DNA of 9,499 nucleotides, taken from the NCBI GenBank assembly GCA_003506745.1, contig DNYQ01000056.1, positions 1 to 9,499 of the forward strand, in the 5' to 3' direction. Shown here in pieces: positions 1-7,095 of this stretch (positions are counted from its first letter, which is position 1; the number at the start of each line of letters is the position of its first letter). The position numbers were made by a program, and so were the translations under genes. Origin of the DNA: Syntrophaceae bacterium. GTDB lineage: Bacteria > Desulfobacterota > Syntrophia > Syntrophales > Smithellaceae. The notes under the pieces were generated by a model. The model saw only the letters and a program-made list of their open reading frames with translations, was not told the DNA's origin and searched no databases.

Positions 1-198
1 AAAAACGTCACCCGTGACATCCGCGCCTTTGTCGAAACGATGACATTGGACGCCAAAGAAAAAAAGGTGGCCATAACCGTCCGCCACGCCCAGACCGGCT
101 CCGTCCGCCCGATCGACATCATCCAGCATGTCCTGGGCTTTCCGGCCGATCAGATTCAACGGGTTTATGTCATTAAAACAAAAACCATTCTCACCTGA
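1..198 (+). CDS. C-terminal fragment of a DUF2344 / radical-SAM-linked protein (5' truncated)
   Basis: The first frame is open from base 1 to a TGA at 196-198, giving 65 residues with no start in view, so this is the 3' end of a longer gene. The fragment reads DIRAFVETMTLDAKEKK, then VRHAQTGSVRPIDIIQHVLG, and ends IKTKTILT. The pattern of a strand, a Gly-Ser-x-Arg-Pro element, a helix ending in LG, and a closing basic strand with Thr-Lys-Thr matches the tail of DUF2344 (TIGR03936-like) proteins. These are found fused to or beside B12-binding radical SAM proteins in many anaerobic bacteria, and their exact reaction is not settled. No convincing terminator follows; AT-rich DNA begins right after the stop. 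Assignment rests on a short tail, so the family is likely but not certain. Confidence 0.6.
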   Translation, partial: KNVTRDIRAFVETMTLDAKEKKVAITVRHAQTGSVRPIDIIQHVLGFPADQIQRVYVIKTKTILT

Positions 199-312
199 TA
201 TTGATAGATATAATGATGCGTGAAGTTCTCAACATATAATTCTTACTCAAATTTTACAGGGATAAAAATCGATAAACAACCATATGTTATTGATATCATT
301 TTCATGCATGTA

Positions 313-341
313 CTGGCTCACGATATCAAACGTGTTATAAT
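313..341 (+). promoter_or_regulatory. Putative sigma-70 promoter of the toxin-antitoxin operon
   Basis: A perfect TATAAT -10 box lies at 336-341. CTGGCT at 313-318, 17 bases upstream, is a poor -35 (3 of 6 matches to TTGACA). The predicted start near 348 would leave a leader of about 70 nt before the ATG at 421. The -10 box sits inside an inverted repeat (329-350), which suggests repression. A second TTGACA at 360-365 is followed 17 nt later by a weak TATTGA (383-388) and is an alternative promoter nearer the gene. Confidence 0.4.
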
Positions 342-350
342 CATCACGTT
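329..350. promoter_or_regulatory. Inverted repeat over the -10 box, candidate operator
   Basis: AACGTG at 329-334 and CACGTT at 345-350 are perfect inverted arms of 6 bp separated by 10 bp. The TATAAT box (336-341) lies in the spacer, so a dimer bound here would block RNA polymerase. Toxin-antitoxin operons are commonly autorepressed through such sites. The Panacea protein encoded here has no obvious DNA-binding domain, so which protein would bind is open. Two copies of GATATCA (292-298 and 322-328), exactly 30 bp apart, lie just upstream. Confidence 0.35.
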
Positions 351-420
351 AAATTGGAGTTGACAGCTCACAAGATTTGTCTTATTGAACAGCTAAAGAT
401 AATTTAAAGACATTAAAACC

Positions 421-978
421 ATGATTCCCTATCAAAAAGAAAAAATCGAAAACGCCATCTGCTTCTTCGCCCATGAACACATGAAGAAGACCAGACAGTC
501 ATTGTATCAGACGTTTCTGTATAAGTATTTAGCGTTTCTTGATTTTGAAATCCTCAAGGAAACAGGAAGGCCATGCTTGGGTTTATCATACATGGCTATG
601 GAGCATGGACCTGTACCAATGGAAATATACGGGAAACTTCATGAATGGAAATCTTCCTGTTTTACGTTCACAGAAGAACAGGACAATAAAAAAACAATCA
701 AGCCGCAAGGCAAGCCAAATCTCGACTATTTTTCTCAAAAAGAGATTAAGCAAATGCACAGATTGATTGAGATTTACGCAAAAGATTATGTTCCAGCCAA
801 AATGATAAGCGATGCAAGCCATCAAGCCATTATCGCTTGGAAAAAGACATGGAGTAAATGTCACAATAGTATGATCGATTATGGTGCGGAATTTGATGAC
901 AACCTTTTTAAGAAAAAAGAAGAAGAGCTTACATATCCTGAAGAAAGTTATTTAACATACAGAGCACTGGAAATGTGA
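421..978 (+). CDS. Panacea-domain (DUF4065 / SocA-like) protein, probable antitoxin
   Basis: This 185-residue cytoplasmic protein has the hallmark Panacea pattern. A helix LYKYLAFLDFEILKETGRP at about 33-51 corresponds to the family's (K)LLY(L/F)AD..(H)L..TGRP element. YMAMEHGPVP follows at 57-66 (family: Y.A..HGPVP), then the helix EIYGKL. A late SHQAIIAWKKTW segment at 133-144 matches the S-H-x-x-x-A-W motif. Known family roles are antitoxin domains that neutralise many unrelated toxins, and the SocA proteolytic adaptor. The downstream gene overlaps by 4 nt and resembles a ribonuclease toxin, so antitoxin is the natural reading. The ATG at 421 is the only standard start: an in-frame stop lies at 400-402 and no ATG/GTG/TTG comes between. 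There is no recognisable Shine-Dalgarno sequence before it. The C-terminal tail (about 160-185) is charged and outside the core domain. The domain call is secure; the role is inferred from context. Confidence 0.85.
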   Translation: MIPYQKEKIENAICFFAHEHMKKTRQSLYQTFLYKYLAFLDFEILKETGRPCLGLSYMAMEHGPVPMEIYGKLHEWKSSCFTFTEEQDNKKTIKPQGKPNLDYFSQKEIKQMHRLIEIYAKDYVPAKMISDASHQAIIAWKKTWSKCHNSMIDYGAEFDDNLFKKKEEELTYPEESYLTYRALEM

Positions 979-1433
979 ATCTTGAAGTCGGTACGTTGTT
1001 GAGGTGGAATCATTTTCCTTGGCCAAGATACGGAACCGAAATAAAACCACGTTGGTTCATTTATCTTGGTGACAACGGACCTTTCGCGCAAATAGCATTC
1101 GTTTATCTTGCAACAACAACCACCCAAATAGAACATTTCAAGTCTGGCGGGGCACGCAACGGACACAATCATTTCAAATTTGAAACTCGCCAATTCGCTT
1201 CCTTCGACAACGACTGCATTATTGATTACGACGATCCGCCTTATGCTATCAAGAAGCAATATCTTCTTAATCACCAGGCAGACTTGGAAGTAAAAGGGAA
1301 GTTGAATGAACAAACCTTGAGAATGATTTACAATAATTTACTCAAATCAGATGCTTGCTCCAAAATGGTTTTGCTTGACCTTCACAGCAGTTTCAATAAC
1401 GCAGGCATTACCAGCCTGAAGAAACCGAAATAA
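975..1433 (+). CDS. MazF/PemK-like small protein, probable toxin of the Panacea pair
   Basis: This 152-residue protein starts at GTG 975, which overlaps the Panacea stop as GTGA (975-978). GGA at 969-971 can serve as its binding site, and an in-frame TGA at 939-941 limits any longer form. By eye it follows the MazF/PemK beta-barrel plan. The order is VGTLLRW (first strand), KPRWFIYLGD at 24-33 (as in MazF (R)PAVV(L)S, with Arg26 in the place of the catalytic Arg), and AFVYLATTTTQ at 41-51 (as in MazF's C-V-P-C-T-T-Q strand with its catalytic Thr). It continues with HFKFE at 66-70, DCIIDYDD at 80-87, and V-K-G-K-L at 106-110 before the helix NEQTLRMIYNNLL (111-123). The fold match predicts an mRNA interferase. 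The link is by pattern only, and the tail after residue 124 is extra. Translational coupling to the upstream Panacea gene supports a toxin-antitoxin pair. Alternative: another SH3-like-barrel toxin that is not an endoribonuclease. Confidence 0.65.
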   Translation: MNLEVGTLLRWNHFPWPRYGTEIKPRWFIYLGDNGPFAQIAFVYLATTTTQIEHFKSGGARNGHNHFKFETRQFASFDNDCIIDYDDPPYAIKKQYLLNHQADLEVKGKLNEQTLRMIYNNLLKSDACSKMVLLDLHSSFNNAGITSLKKPK

Positions 1434-1452
1434 AAAAAGGTCATCCACCTTT
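1432..1452 (-). terminator. Hairpin with T-run after hsdM, probable terminator
   Basis: Read on the minus strand just after the hsdM stop (1456-1454), AAAGGT, loop GGATG and ACCTTT form a 6-bp stem (1452-1447 with 1441-1436). It runs straight into more T residues (seven Ts in total, down to 1432). The stem is short and AT-rich, so the terminator would be weak. It overlaps the stop codon of the convergent toxin gene (1431-1433). On the plus strand no T-run follows, so it would not end the toxin transcript efficiently. Confidence 0.4.
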
Positions 1453-1453
1453 G

Positions 1454-3385
1454 TCATTTCGGTTCTTCCAGCAGCAACTTCAACCTCTCTAAAGCTTTAT
1501 TGACAATTTTCCCTTGCTCTTCGATATTCTCAATAATCATAGCCGGGGTACGGTCATCCGTTTTGACAATGGCGTTGGGGTTAACGGCTTTCAAATCGAA
1601 GCAAGCGGCATCAATGTCGTCGGCTTTGCTCTGGGCATCTCGGGCGGCTTTTTCCTGCTCCCTGATCCTGGATTCAAGGGCTGCAATCTTTCCATTACCC
1701 TCTTTGTCTTTCTTGAGGCCTTTCAGTTCTTCTTTGAGGGTGATGACCGAGGCTTTAATACGTTCTGCTTCATCAAGATGCGGCTGCATTTCCTTGCGAG
1801 CTTGAGCGCGGCGAGCGGCAAAATCAATAGTCCAGGAATATGGGCTTTCACCCTTCACTGTTCCGCGTTTGGCAAGCATGCGGGCAAAGCTTGGGAACGG
1901 CTTCCCCTGATTATTTGCATCTTCTTTCCAGGGAGCGGTAAGACTTGCGGGTAACAGGCTGTCACCCAATATCTCTCCGTTTTTACCGAAACCAAAATGC
2001 GCCAGCGTCACGGGGGTTTTCTTGCCGACTTTAACGTGCGTAAGATCATAGTACCAGATTTTCCCCGTGGTTTTACCTTTGGTGAAAAATAGCAGATTGG
2101 TTTTGACGCCCGCGCCCGCCTGGGAGAAAACGCCGCCGGGCAGGCTGATGATTGCCCAAAGTTCGCATTCGTCAACCAGTTTGCGTTTGGTTTCCACAAA
2201 GGCGGTTTCGTTAGTGCGGAAGAGCAGTCCTTCGTCAAGCACAATGCCGCAGCGTCCCTCCCGCGCAAGTTCACTCAGGATATTTTGGACGAAAAGCGTT
2301 TGCGTGGAACCTGTTTCAAAAGCGAAGTTTTTCTGGGCGTCTTTGCCTTCCTTGCCGCCAAAGGGCGGGTTGGTGAGAATCACCTTGAACGTCGGCGGTG
2401 CACTCTCAAAGAGTGCGCCGTAAGTGGTGCGTTTGGTCAAGGTATTTCCGTGCCAAAGGTTCGGCTGATCAATGCCGTGAAGAACCAGATTGGCAAGTGC
2501 TATCGGAAAAACCAGGTTTTCCTTTTCCCGGCCAAAGAAAGTGTCGTGCTTTAATGCATCAATGTCAGTGCTGGCCGGGGCGTTACCCTGCTTCCGTGCG
2601 ATGTGTTCATAAGCAATAGCCAGAAAGCCGCCGGTGCCGCAGCAGGGATCATAGACCGTTTCGCCCAATTGCGGATCGATGGTATGCACCATGGCGCGGA
2701 TGACCTCGCGGGGAGTGAAAAACTGGCCGCCGTCGGAATTCTTTTCGCCCATTTTGAGAAGGAGATCTTCATAAACCTGCGACAAGGTGAAAAAGTGCTG
2801 GTCTTCGATATGATCAATGCTGATTTCATGCACCTTGTCGAGGATATCCCGCAGGTTGGTTTCGCTATCCACACGGACACGCTCCACGGCGGTCATGATG
2901 CGCCCGATAATCCGCTGCTTGCGCGATGCCGCCGGATTGGGAAGGCCGGTTCGCTTATCGATATCCAATCCATGCAGATGGGCTAAAAGCTCGCCATTGA
3001 TAAAATCGAACAACTTGCCGTCACCCCTGGCGAACAGTTCCTGACGCTTCCAGCCGAAGGGCTGACCTTCCTGGGTTTTCGGGTGGTCCGGATGATCCTT
3101 GAAAGGAGCGGCCCAATCCTGCCAGCGATACGGGCTGACTAAGGCCGGAGTGAAACTACTGCCGACAGCAGCGGCCGCTTTTCTATCCCGTTCTTCCTGG
3201 GCATCCAAAATACGAAGAAAAAGTATCCAAGTCAGTTCCGGGACATATTGCAAGGCGCTGGCGCAGTTGGACCGGCGCATGATGTCGCAAATTGATTTGA
3301 CAAAGGATGATAAGGACTTTGTGGAGCCGATAGATTTTGGTTGCTTGGCTTGCTTTGCTCTTTTTGTTTTCTTTTGGGGTGACAT
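1454..3385 (-). CDS. hsdM: Type I restriction-modification methyltransferase subunit HsdM
   Basis: This 643-residue subunit would transfer methyl groups from S-adenosylmethionine to adenine N6 as part of the M2S complex. An HsdM N-terminal helical domain (about 25-195) is followed by the N6 methylase domain (about 205-480). QFFTPREV at 221-228 is the family's motif X. DPCCGTGGF at 246-254 is motif I (cofactor binding). NPPF at 339-342 is motif IV, the catalytic loop. All are intact, so activity is expected. Residues about 525-588 are a highly charged predicted coiled coil, inserted between the SWTID strand (517-521) and the DIDAACFDL...NP segment (590-604) that usually follow each other closely. 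This makes the protein longer than the common 480-530 residues. The start is supported by AGGA 8 nt upstream of ATG (minus strand). It is the last gene of the R-S-M operon and is separated from hsdS by 149 bp. Confidence 0.95.
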   Translation of the reverse strand: MSPQKKTKRAKQAKQPKSIGSTKSLSSFVKSICDIMRRSNCASALQYVPELTWILFLRILDAQEERDRKAAAAVGSSFTPALVSPYRWQDWAAPFKDHPDHPKTQEGQPFGWKRQELFARGDGKLFDFINGELLAHLHGLDIDKRTGLPNPAASRKQRIIGRIMTAVERVRVDSETNLRDILDKVHEISIDHIEDQHFFTLSQVYEDLLLKMGEKNSDGGQFFTPREVIRAMVHTIDPQLGETVYDPCCGTGGFLAIAYEHIARKQGNAPASTDIDALKHDTFFGREKENLVFPIALANLVLHGIDQPNLWHGNTLTKRTTYGALFESAPPTFKVILTNPPFGGKEGKDAQKNFAFETGSTQTLFVQNILSELAREGRCGIVLDEGLLFRTNETAFVETKRKLVDECELWAIISLPGGVFSQAGAGVKTNLLFFTKGKTTGKIWYYDLTHVKVGKKTPVTLAHFGFGKNGEILGDSLLPASLTAPWKEDANNQGKPFPSFARMLAKRGTVKGESPYSWTIDFAARRAQARKEMQPHLDEAERIKASVITLKEELKGLKKDKEGNGKIAALESRIREQEKAARDAQSKADDIDAACFDLKAVNPNAIVKTDDRTPAMIIENIEEQGKIVNKALERLKLLLEEPK

Positions 3386-3534
3386 GCTTATATCCTAACC
3401 CGGACGAGCCGGAACCAAAATATGACCATTTTTTACAAGTTGGATTAAAAAATAATCTCAGCAATCACTTTACAGGAAAGGGTTTGCACAGGTCATGAAA
3501 AATATCTTGCCAAAAACTCGACCAACTTTACGGG
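3386..3534. other. AT-rich 149-bp gap between hsdS and hsdM
   Basis: No convincing gene is present. Only very short ORFs occur, for example 16 codons on the plus strand starting near 3495, without family features. On the minus strand I found no promoter with good -35 and -10 boxes and no strong terminator after hsdS. A small GC-rich hairpin, CCGG-ACGAG-CCGG (3400-3412), sits 14-27 nt before the hsdM start, just upstream of its AGGA ribosome site. It could modulate translation. The gap breaks the tight coupling normally seen between hsdM and hsdS. Confidence 0.5.
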
Positions 3535-4629
3535 TTAGTGACTAAAAGCTTGGGAAAGGATTTCCCCAGGCAGCAAATTAATTTCACTAAGTTTCTTTTC
3601 GATTGCCATGCGCAGGGGTTTGAGTTCGGTCAGCGCTTTTGAGGCCTTTCTTTGAATATCGTAGTTGGGCAGCTCGATTTTCCCTTCAGCCAAACGATTA
3701 AAAAGCATACGCTCTCTGACAGCCCCTCGTGCAAGTGAGTTGATACATTGTTTGCCTAAAGTCGACCGCAGCCAGTAATAAAACCAACGGGAATCGACAA
3801 GCCCATCTCTCCCTTTCAAGACAACGTAATCAGGGCTGGTGATGCCTGGTTCATCATCGTCATCGACAAAGGCGATTGACCCAATGAGAATACGCATTGG
3901 ATTGTAAAAAACAGTTCCCGGAAATGCGGGCTTGTATCGTTCCGGTTTTTTCCCCGGCGGCTCTTTTGCCGGGGCGAGGCCCTCACGCGTGGCGCCCAAC
4001 ACGGGATATTTTGCCCAATCTTTTCCAATACCCCATTTCACTTCTTCAAGGACATCCCCCAGCGCATGATTCTCAACATTATTTTTGTTGAGGCTATCAA
4101 AAATGATGACATCCGCAAGTTTGCTCGCTTCGCTCAATTGTTCCTTCACTGCTTGCCGGACCTTTTCCACTTCGGCCAATTGGGCTTTGAGGCGAGCGGC
4201 AATGCGACGCTGTTCCGTAATTGGTGGTGCCGGGATCAGAAGCCGATTCATCGTGCTCTGTGGCAGTTTTAATCTTGTGGAACCAGTAACTGCATCGCTG
4301 TAATCAACCCAATTAAGCACATAACATAAATATTCATCATCACATATGCCTTCTTTTCCCTTTAACACATGCGCATGATTGTTTACCCAGCATTTTCCCT
4401 TGACGAGATATGCCTTTGTTTTATTCGGATCTAAAAAGGGTGCGCCATCTTCGCCAAGAAGCACATAAACGCCGTCTTGCCTAAAATCATCAATCCAACC
4501 TACTTGGCCAGTCGCACCGAAATACGGATAACTCCCGACTCGTTTGTTGCGCTCCGTTTGGCTTATGGGTTGCCTGAGATAGTCATGAACATCGACACAC
4601 TCAGGAAGAGGTAATAATGGGTATTTCAT
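3535..4629 (-). CDS. hsdS: Type I restriction-modification specificity subunit HsdS
   Basis: HsdS recognises the two halves of a bipartite DNA target and holds the two HsdM and two HsdR subunits. At 364 residues it is slightly short but has both halves. Target-recognition domain 1 spans about 1-135, including YPYFGATGQVGWIDD at 34-48. A central conserved helix follows (about 135-180, PPITEQRRIAARLKAQL). Target-recognition domain 2 covers about 190-320, and a C-terminal helix about 325-360. The motif YP-x-x-GAT occurs in both halves (34-40 and 208-214), reflecting the internal duplication of the family. The target sequence cannot be read from the protein. The ATG overlaps the hsdR stop as ATGA (4626-4629), so translation is coupled. 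AAGGGAAGG is about 11 nt upstream. The stop is TAA at 3537-3535. Confidence 0.93.
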   Translation of the reverse strand: MKYPLLPLPECVDVHDYLRQPISQTERNKRVGSYPYFGATGQVGWIDDFRQDGVYVLLGEDGAPFLDPNKTKAYLVKGKCWVNNHAHVLKGKEGICDDEYLCYVLNWVDYSDAVTGSTRLKLPQSTMNRLLIPAPPITEQRRIAARLKAQLAEVEKVRQAVKEQLSEASKLADVIIFDSLNKNNVENHALGDVLEEVKWGIGKDWAKYPVLGATREGLAPAKEPPGKKPERYKPAFPGTVFYNPMRILIGSIAFVDDDDEPGITSPDYVVLKGRDGLVDSRWFYYWLRSTLGKQCINSLARGAVRERMLFNRLAEGKIELPNYDIQRKASKALTELKPLRMAIEKKLSEINLLPGEILSQAFSH

Positions 4630-7034
4630 CCCGCAAACAACCTTCCCTTGGCGTCATGCATGACAGAAGCGGGCTCACCGATCCGAGAAAGCGCCGCTAA
4701 TCCGCCGGCCATCCTGATTTCCGGGACTTCCCATAAGGTGGGCGTCTCCAGGGCTTCGGTGCCGCCGACTTCAAACTGATAGCCGATGCCTTTGAGCACA
4801 ACCGTAGCCTTGGGGTCCACGGAATCAAACCAGCCTTGATTGGCCTTGACAAACACCAGATTTCTTTCCGAGCGCTTAAGGGCACGGGCGTGATAGCCGT
4901 GATGGGCAAAAAGATCGTAAATGTCAAATTCGTTCATATTTTCTATATCGCGAAGCCGTTCAGGACTGAAATTTTCCTGCACGAGATGATTGATCAATTC
5001 ACGGCGCTTGCCGGTTTCAATCCAGAGTTGACGAAATTCATCCAGATTATTTGCTTCCCGCAAAACCCGCTGCACCATATCCCGGCGGTATTCATCGACG
5101 GGAATCATGACATCACGCCCATTGCGCCGGACGGCAATGTAATGGCCCTTTCCAATGACAACCGTGCTCGGACCGGCTATTTCCGCTACGGGCGGATGAT
5201 TCTCCTCTCCGCCCTCGCCACCATCATCATTACCATCGTCATAATCTTTGCCGGACTTTCCGGGGCCGGTCGGCACCGTAATAAAATCGGTACCGAACAG
5301 GTCCGTCACGCCGGTGTAATCATAAAGCCAGAATTTGTATTTGCCTGTTTCTTCGTGAATCCGGGAGCCGCGCCCCATCATCTGATAGAACTTGATGGAC
5401 GATTCCAGGTACCGGAAAAACACGACGGCATTGAGGCGTTCAATATCCACACCTGCTTCCAAAAGATCAACGGTGCAGGCAATAAAAGCCCGCTCGCCGG
5501 AGCCGCGCATGGGTTCAATCATATCGCTGCCATTGTTCTTGCCGCCCATGCATTTGAAGGCATAGCGGTCCTTGGGCGTGCGATTCTGCATCTTGCACCA
5601 GTTTACGTATAAATTATTGAGCTGCATGGCCACGCGGTCGGCGTGTATCTCGCGGTTGCAGAAGATAATCACTTTCTGTTCCGGTCCGCCATTTTGGCAT
5701 AGTTGCTCGAAGAGGTCTTTGCACATGGCGGGGGTGCGCACATCGATAAACAGCTCATCATCAAAAACCCTGCATGTGTAGGTTTCTTTTTTCAGATCTT
5801 CGGCGGTGACCGGTTTTCCGGTCCGAATATTAACGGGGTTAAATTCCAGGATTTCTTCGCGGGTAAATACCTTGTTGTCGATGGTGGCCTGGCGCTTGAC
5901 GATTTCGCAGGCGGCCAGATAACCGTCTTCCTGCGCTTCAATCAAGGTGTATTCGTAAACGGGCTCGCCGAAGTATTTGTGATTATTGGCGGTAATTTCG
6001 GAGTCTTCCGGCGTCTGTTTTTTGGATTCTCGCAACTGGCGCGGCGTGGCAGTAAGGCCGATGTGAATCGCATTGGGATTGCGCTTGAGCACTTCCGACC
6101 ACCTTCCCCAGGCGGAACGGTGACACTCGTCAATGATGATGACGCTGAAGGCGTCTTCGGCATAATGTTCCGTGAGAAAGCTTGCAAAATCCTCTTCTTC
6201 ATTATCCAGACCGAGGGTCTGATAGGTAGCGATATGAATTCGGGCGTTCTTGGCGGCGTTTTCACCTCTTTTGGTTTCGACAATGCGGGCATTGTCGCCG
6301 AAGACGGCTTTGAGTTTGTTGTAGGCCTGTTCGCGCAGTTCATCACGGTCGCACAGAAAGAGCGCCGGTTTGGGAAGACGTTCCGCTTCATGGAGACGCC
6401 ATAAGAGATTTGCGGCAATGATGGTCTTGCCCGAACCGGTGGCCATACTGAGCAGGACACGGGCAGGCTCTCCGTTTTGTTCGCAAAGAAGAATCTTTTC
6501 AAAGGCGGCGCGAATCGCTGCATCCTGATAATAACGGGACTGCGGATAGGCCGGACTGTCCGTCATAAAAAGCATAGTTGATTCGGGTCTGTAGAGATTG
6601 ATTCCCGTATCTTTCGCATAGCGGTCTGTCAGGTCTTCATGCCGGGGAAAATCCGGGAACGGAAAAGGCCCGCTTTGCAGGCCGGAAAATTTATCGTATT
6701 CGCCATAGCGATGGCCGTTGGTGGCAAAAACATACTTCACATCGAAGCGTTCGCAATTGGCATAATCCTTGGCCTGCTCCATTCCTTTGAGGGGATCTTC
6801 GGATTCCTGCTTGGCCTCCAACACACCCACTGGCAAAGGGCGGGGCATGTCGCCCGCCTGAACACACAGCAGATAATCCGTGCGCCCCGATCCTTTGCGC
6901 CGTCTGCCTTTGGGACCTATAGGTTCCACCGGGGCGGGGGTTTCCAGCTTCAGCCTTTGACGATCGTTGTAACCTTTTTCACGCAAAACCGGATCGATGA
7001 GGTGAAAGCGTGTTTCTGCTTCATTCAAACTCAT
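4626..7034 (-). CDS. hsdR: Type I restriction endonuclease/translocase subunit HsdR
   Basis: This 802-residue motor-nuclease cuts unmodified DNA after ATP-driven translocation. The N-terminal PD-(D/E)xK-type nuclease shows Asp53 (RTDYLL) and VLEAK with Glu73 and Lys75. The superfamily 2 helicase core follows: Walker A ATGSGKT at 198-204, DECH box IIIDECH at 299-305, motif III LTATPR at 327-332, and motif VI QMMGRGSR at 551-558. After the motor, a Gly/Asp/Glu-rich stretch (about 590-612) looks like a flexible linker to a C-terminal EcoEI_R_C-like domain (about 640-800) that should contact the methylase core. Size and domain order suggest the EcoEI-like (type IB) group. All catalytic residues visible are intact. 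It is the first gene of the operon; a candidate promoter lies at 7096-7123. The ATG at 7034 is preceded by GAAGA and GAAAGA purine runs, which are modest ribosome sites. Confidence 0.95.
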   Translation of the reverse strand: MSLNEAETRFHLIDPVLREKGYNDRQRLKLETPAPVEPIGPKGRRRKGSGRTDYLLCVQAGDMPRPLPVGVLEAKQESEDPLKGMEQAKDYANCERFDVKYVFATNGHRYGEYDKFSGLQSGPFPFPDFPRHEDLTDRYAKDTGINLYRPESTMLFMTDSPAYPQSRYYQDAAIRAAFEKILLCEQNGEPARVLLSMATGSGKTIIAANLLWRLHEAERLPKPALFLCDRDELREQAYNKLKAVFGDNARIVETKRGENAAKNARIHIATYQTLGLDNEEEDFASFLTEHYAEDAFSVIIIDECHRSAWGRWSEVLKRNPNAIHIGLTATPRQLRESKKQTPEDSEITANNHKYFGEPVYEYTLIEAQEDGYLAACEIVKRQATIDNKVFTREEILEFNPVNIRTGKPVTAEDLKKETYTCRVFDDELFIDVRTPAMCKDLFEQLCQNGGPEQKVIIFCNREIHADRVAMQLNNLYVNWCKMQNRTPKDRYAFKCMGGKNNGSDMIEPMRGSGERAFIACTVDLLEAGVDIERLNAVVFFRYLESSIKFYQMMGRGSRIHEETGKYKFWLYDYTGVTDLFGTDFITVPTGPGKSGKDYDDGNDDGGEGGEENHPPVAEIAGPSTVVIGKGHYIAVRRNGRDVMIPVDEYRRDMVQRVLREANNLDEFRQLWIETGKRRELINHLVQENFSPERLRDIENMNEFDIYDLFAHHGYHARALKRSERNLVFVKANQGWFDSVDPKATVVLKGIGYQFEVGGTEALETPTLWEVPEIRMAGGLAALSRIGEPASVMHDAKGRLFAG

Positions 7035-7095
7035 TCTTCATTCTTTCTCGAAACACTTCTCTAAGTATCTATGATCCTAACATATATTGCCGCGA

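Noticed and set aside
315..328. TGGC element resembling a sigma-54 -24 box
   Set aside because: There is no GC at the matching -12 position, and a perfect sigma-70 -10 box lies just downstream.
948..1313. Minus-strand open frame opposite the toxin gene
   Set aside because: Fully overlaps the MazF-like gene on the other strand; no recognisable features.
4653..4664. 12-bp perfect palindrome GTCATGCATGAC
   Set aside because: Falls inside the last codons of hsdR, has no partner site, and is easily explained by coding sequence.
4836..5612. Long plus-strand open frame of 258 codons
   Set aside because: It lies antisense inside hsdR, whose motifs are intact across it. The translation has no family signature, so it is a shadow of the codon pattern.
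5703..6404. Plus-strand open frame of 233 codons
   Set aside because: Antisense to the helicase core of hsdR; it is Gly/Phe/Val-rich as expected from the complement of a real gene and has no ribosome site or motif.
7074..7081. Shared 8-mer GTTAGGAT (minus strand) upstream of hsdR and, at 3399-3392, upstream of hsdM
   Set aside because: The hsdM copy is simply its ribosome site, and the hsdR copy is about 40 nt from the start. A shared 8-mer is weak evidence for common control.
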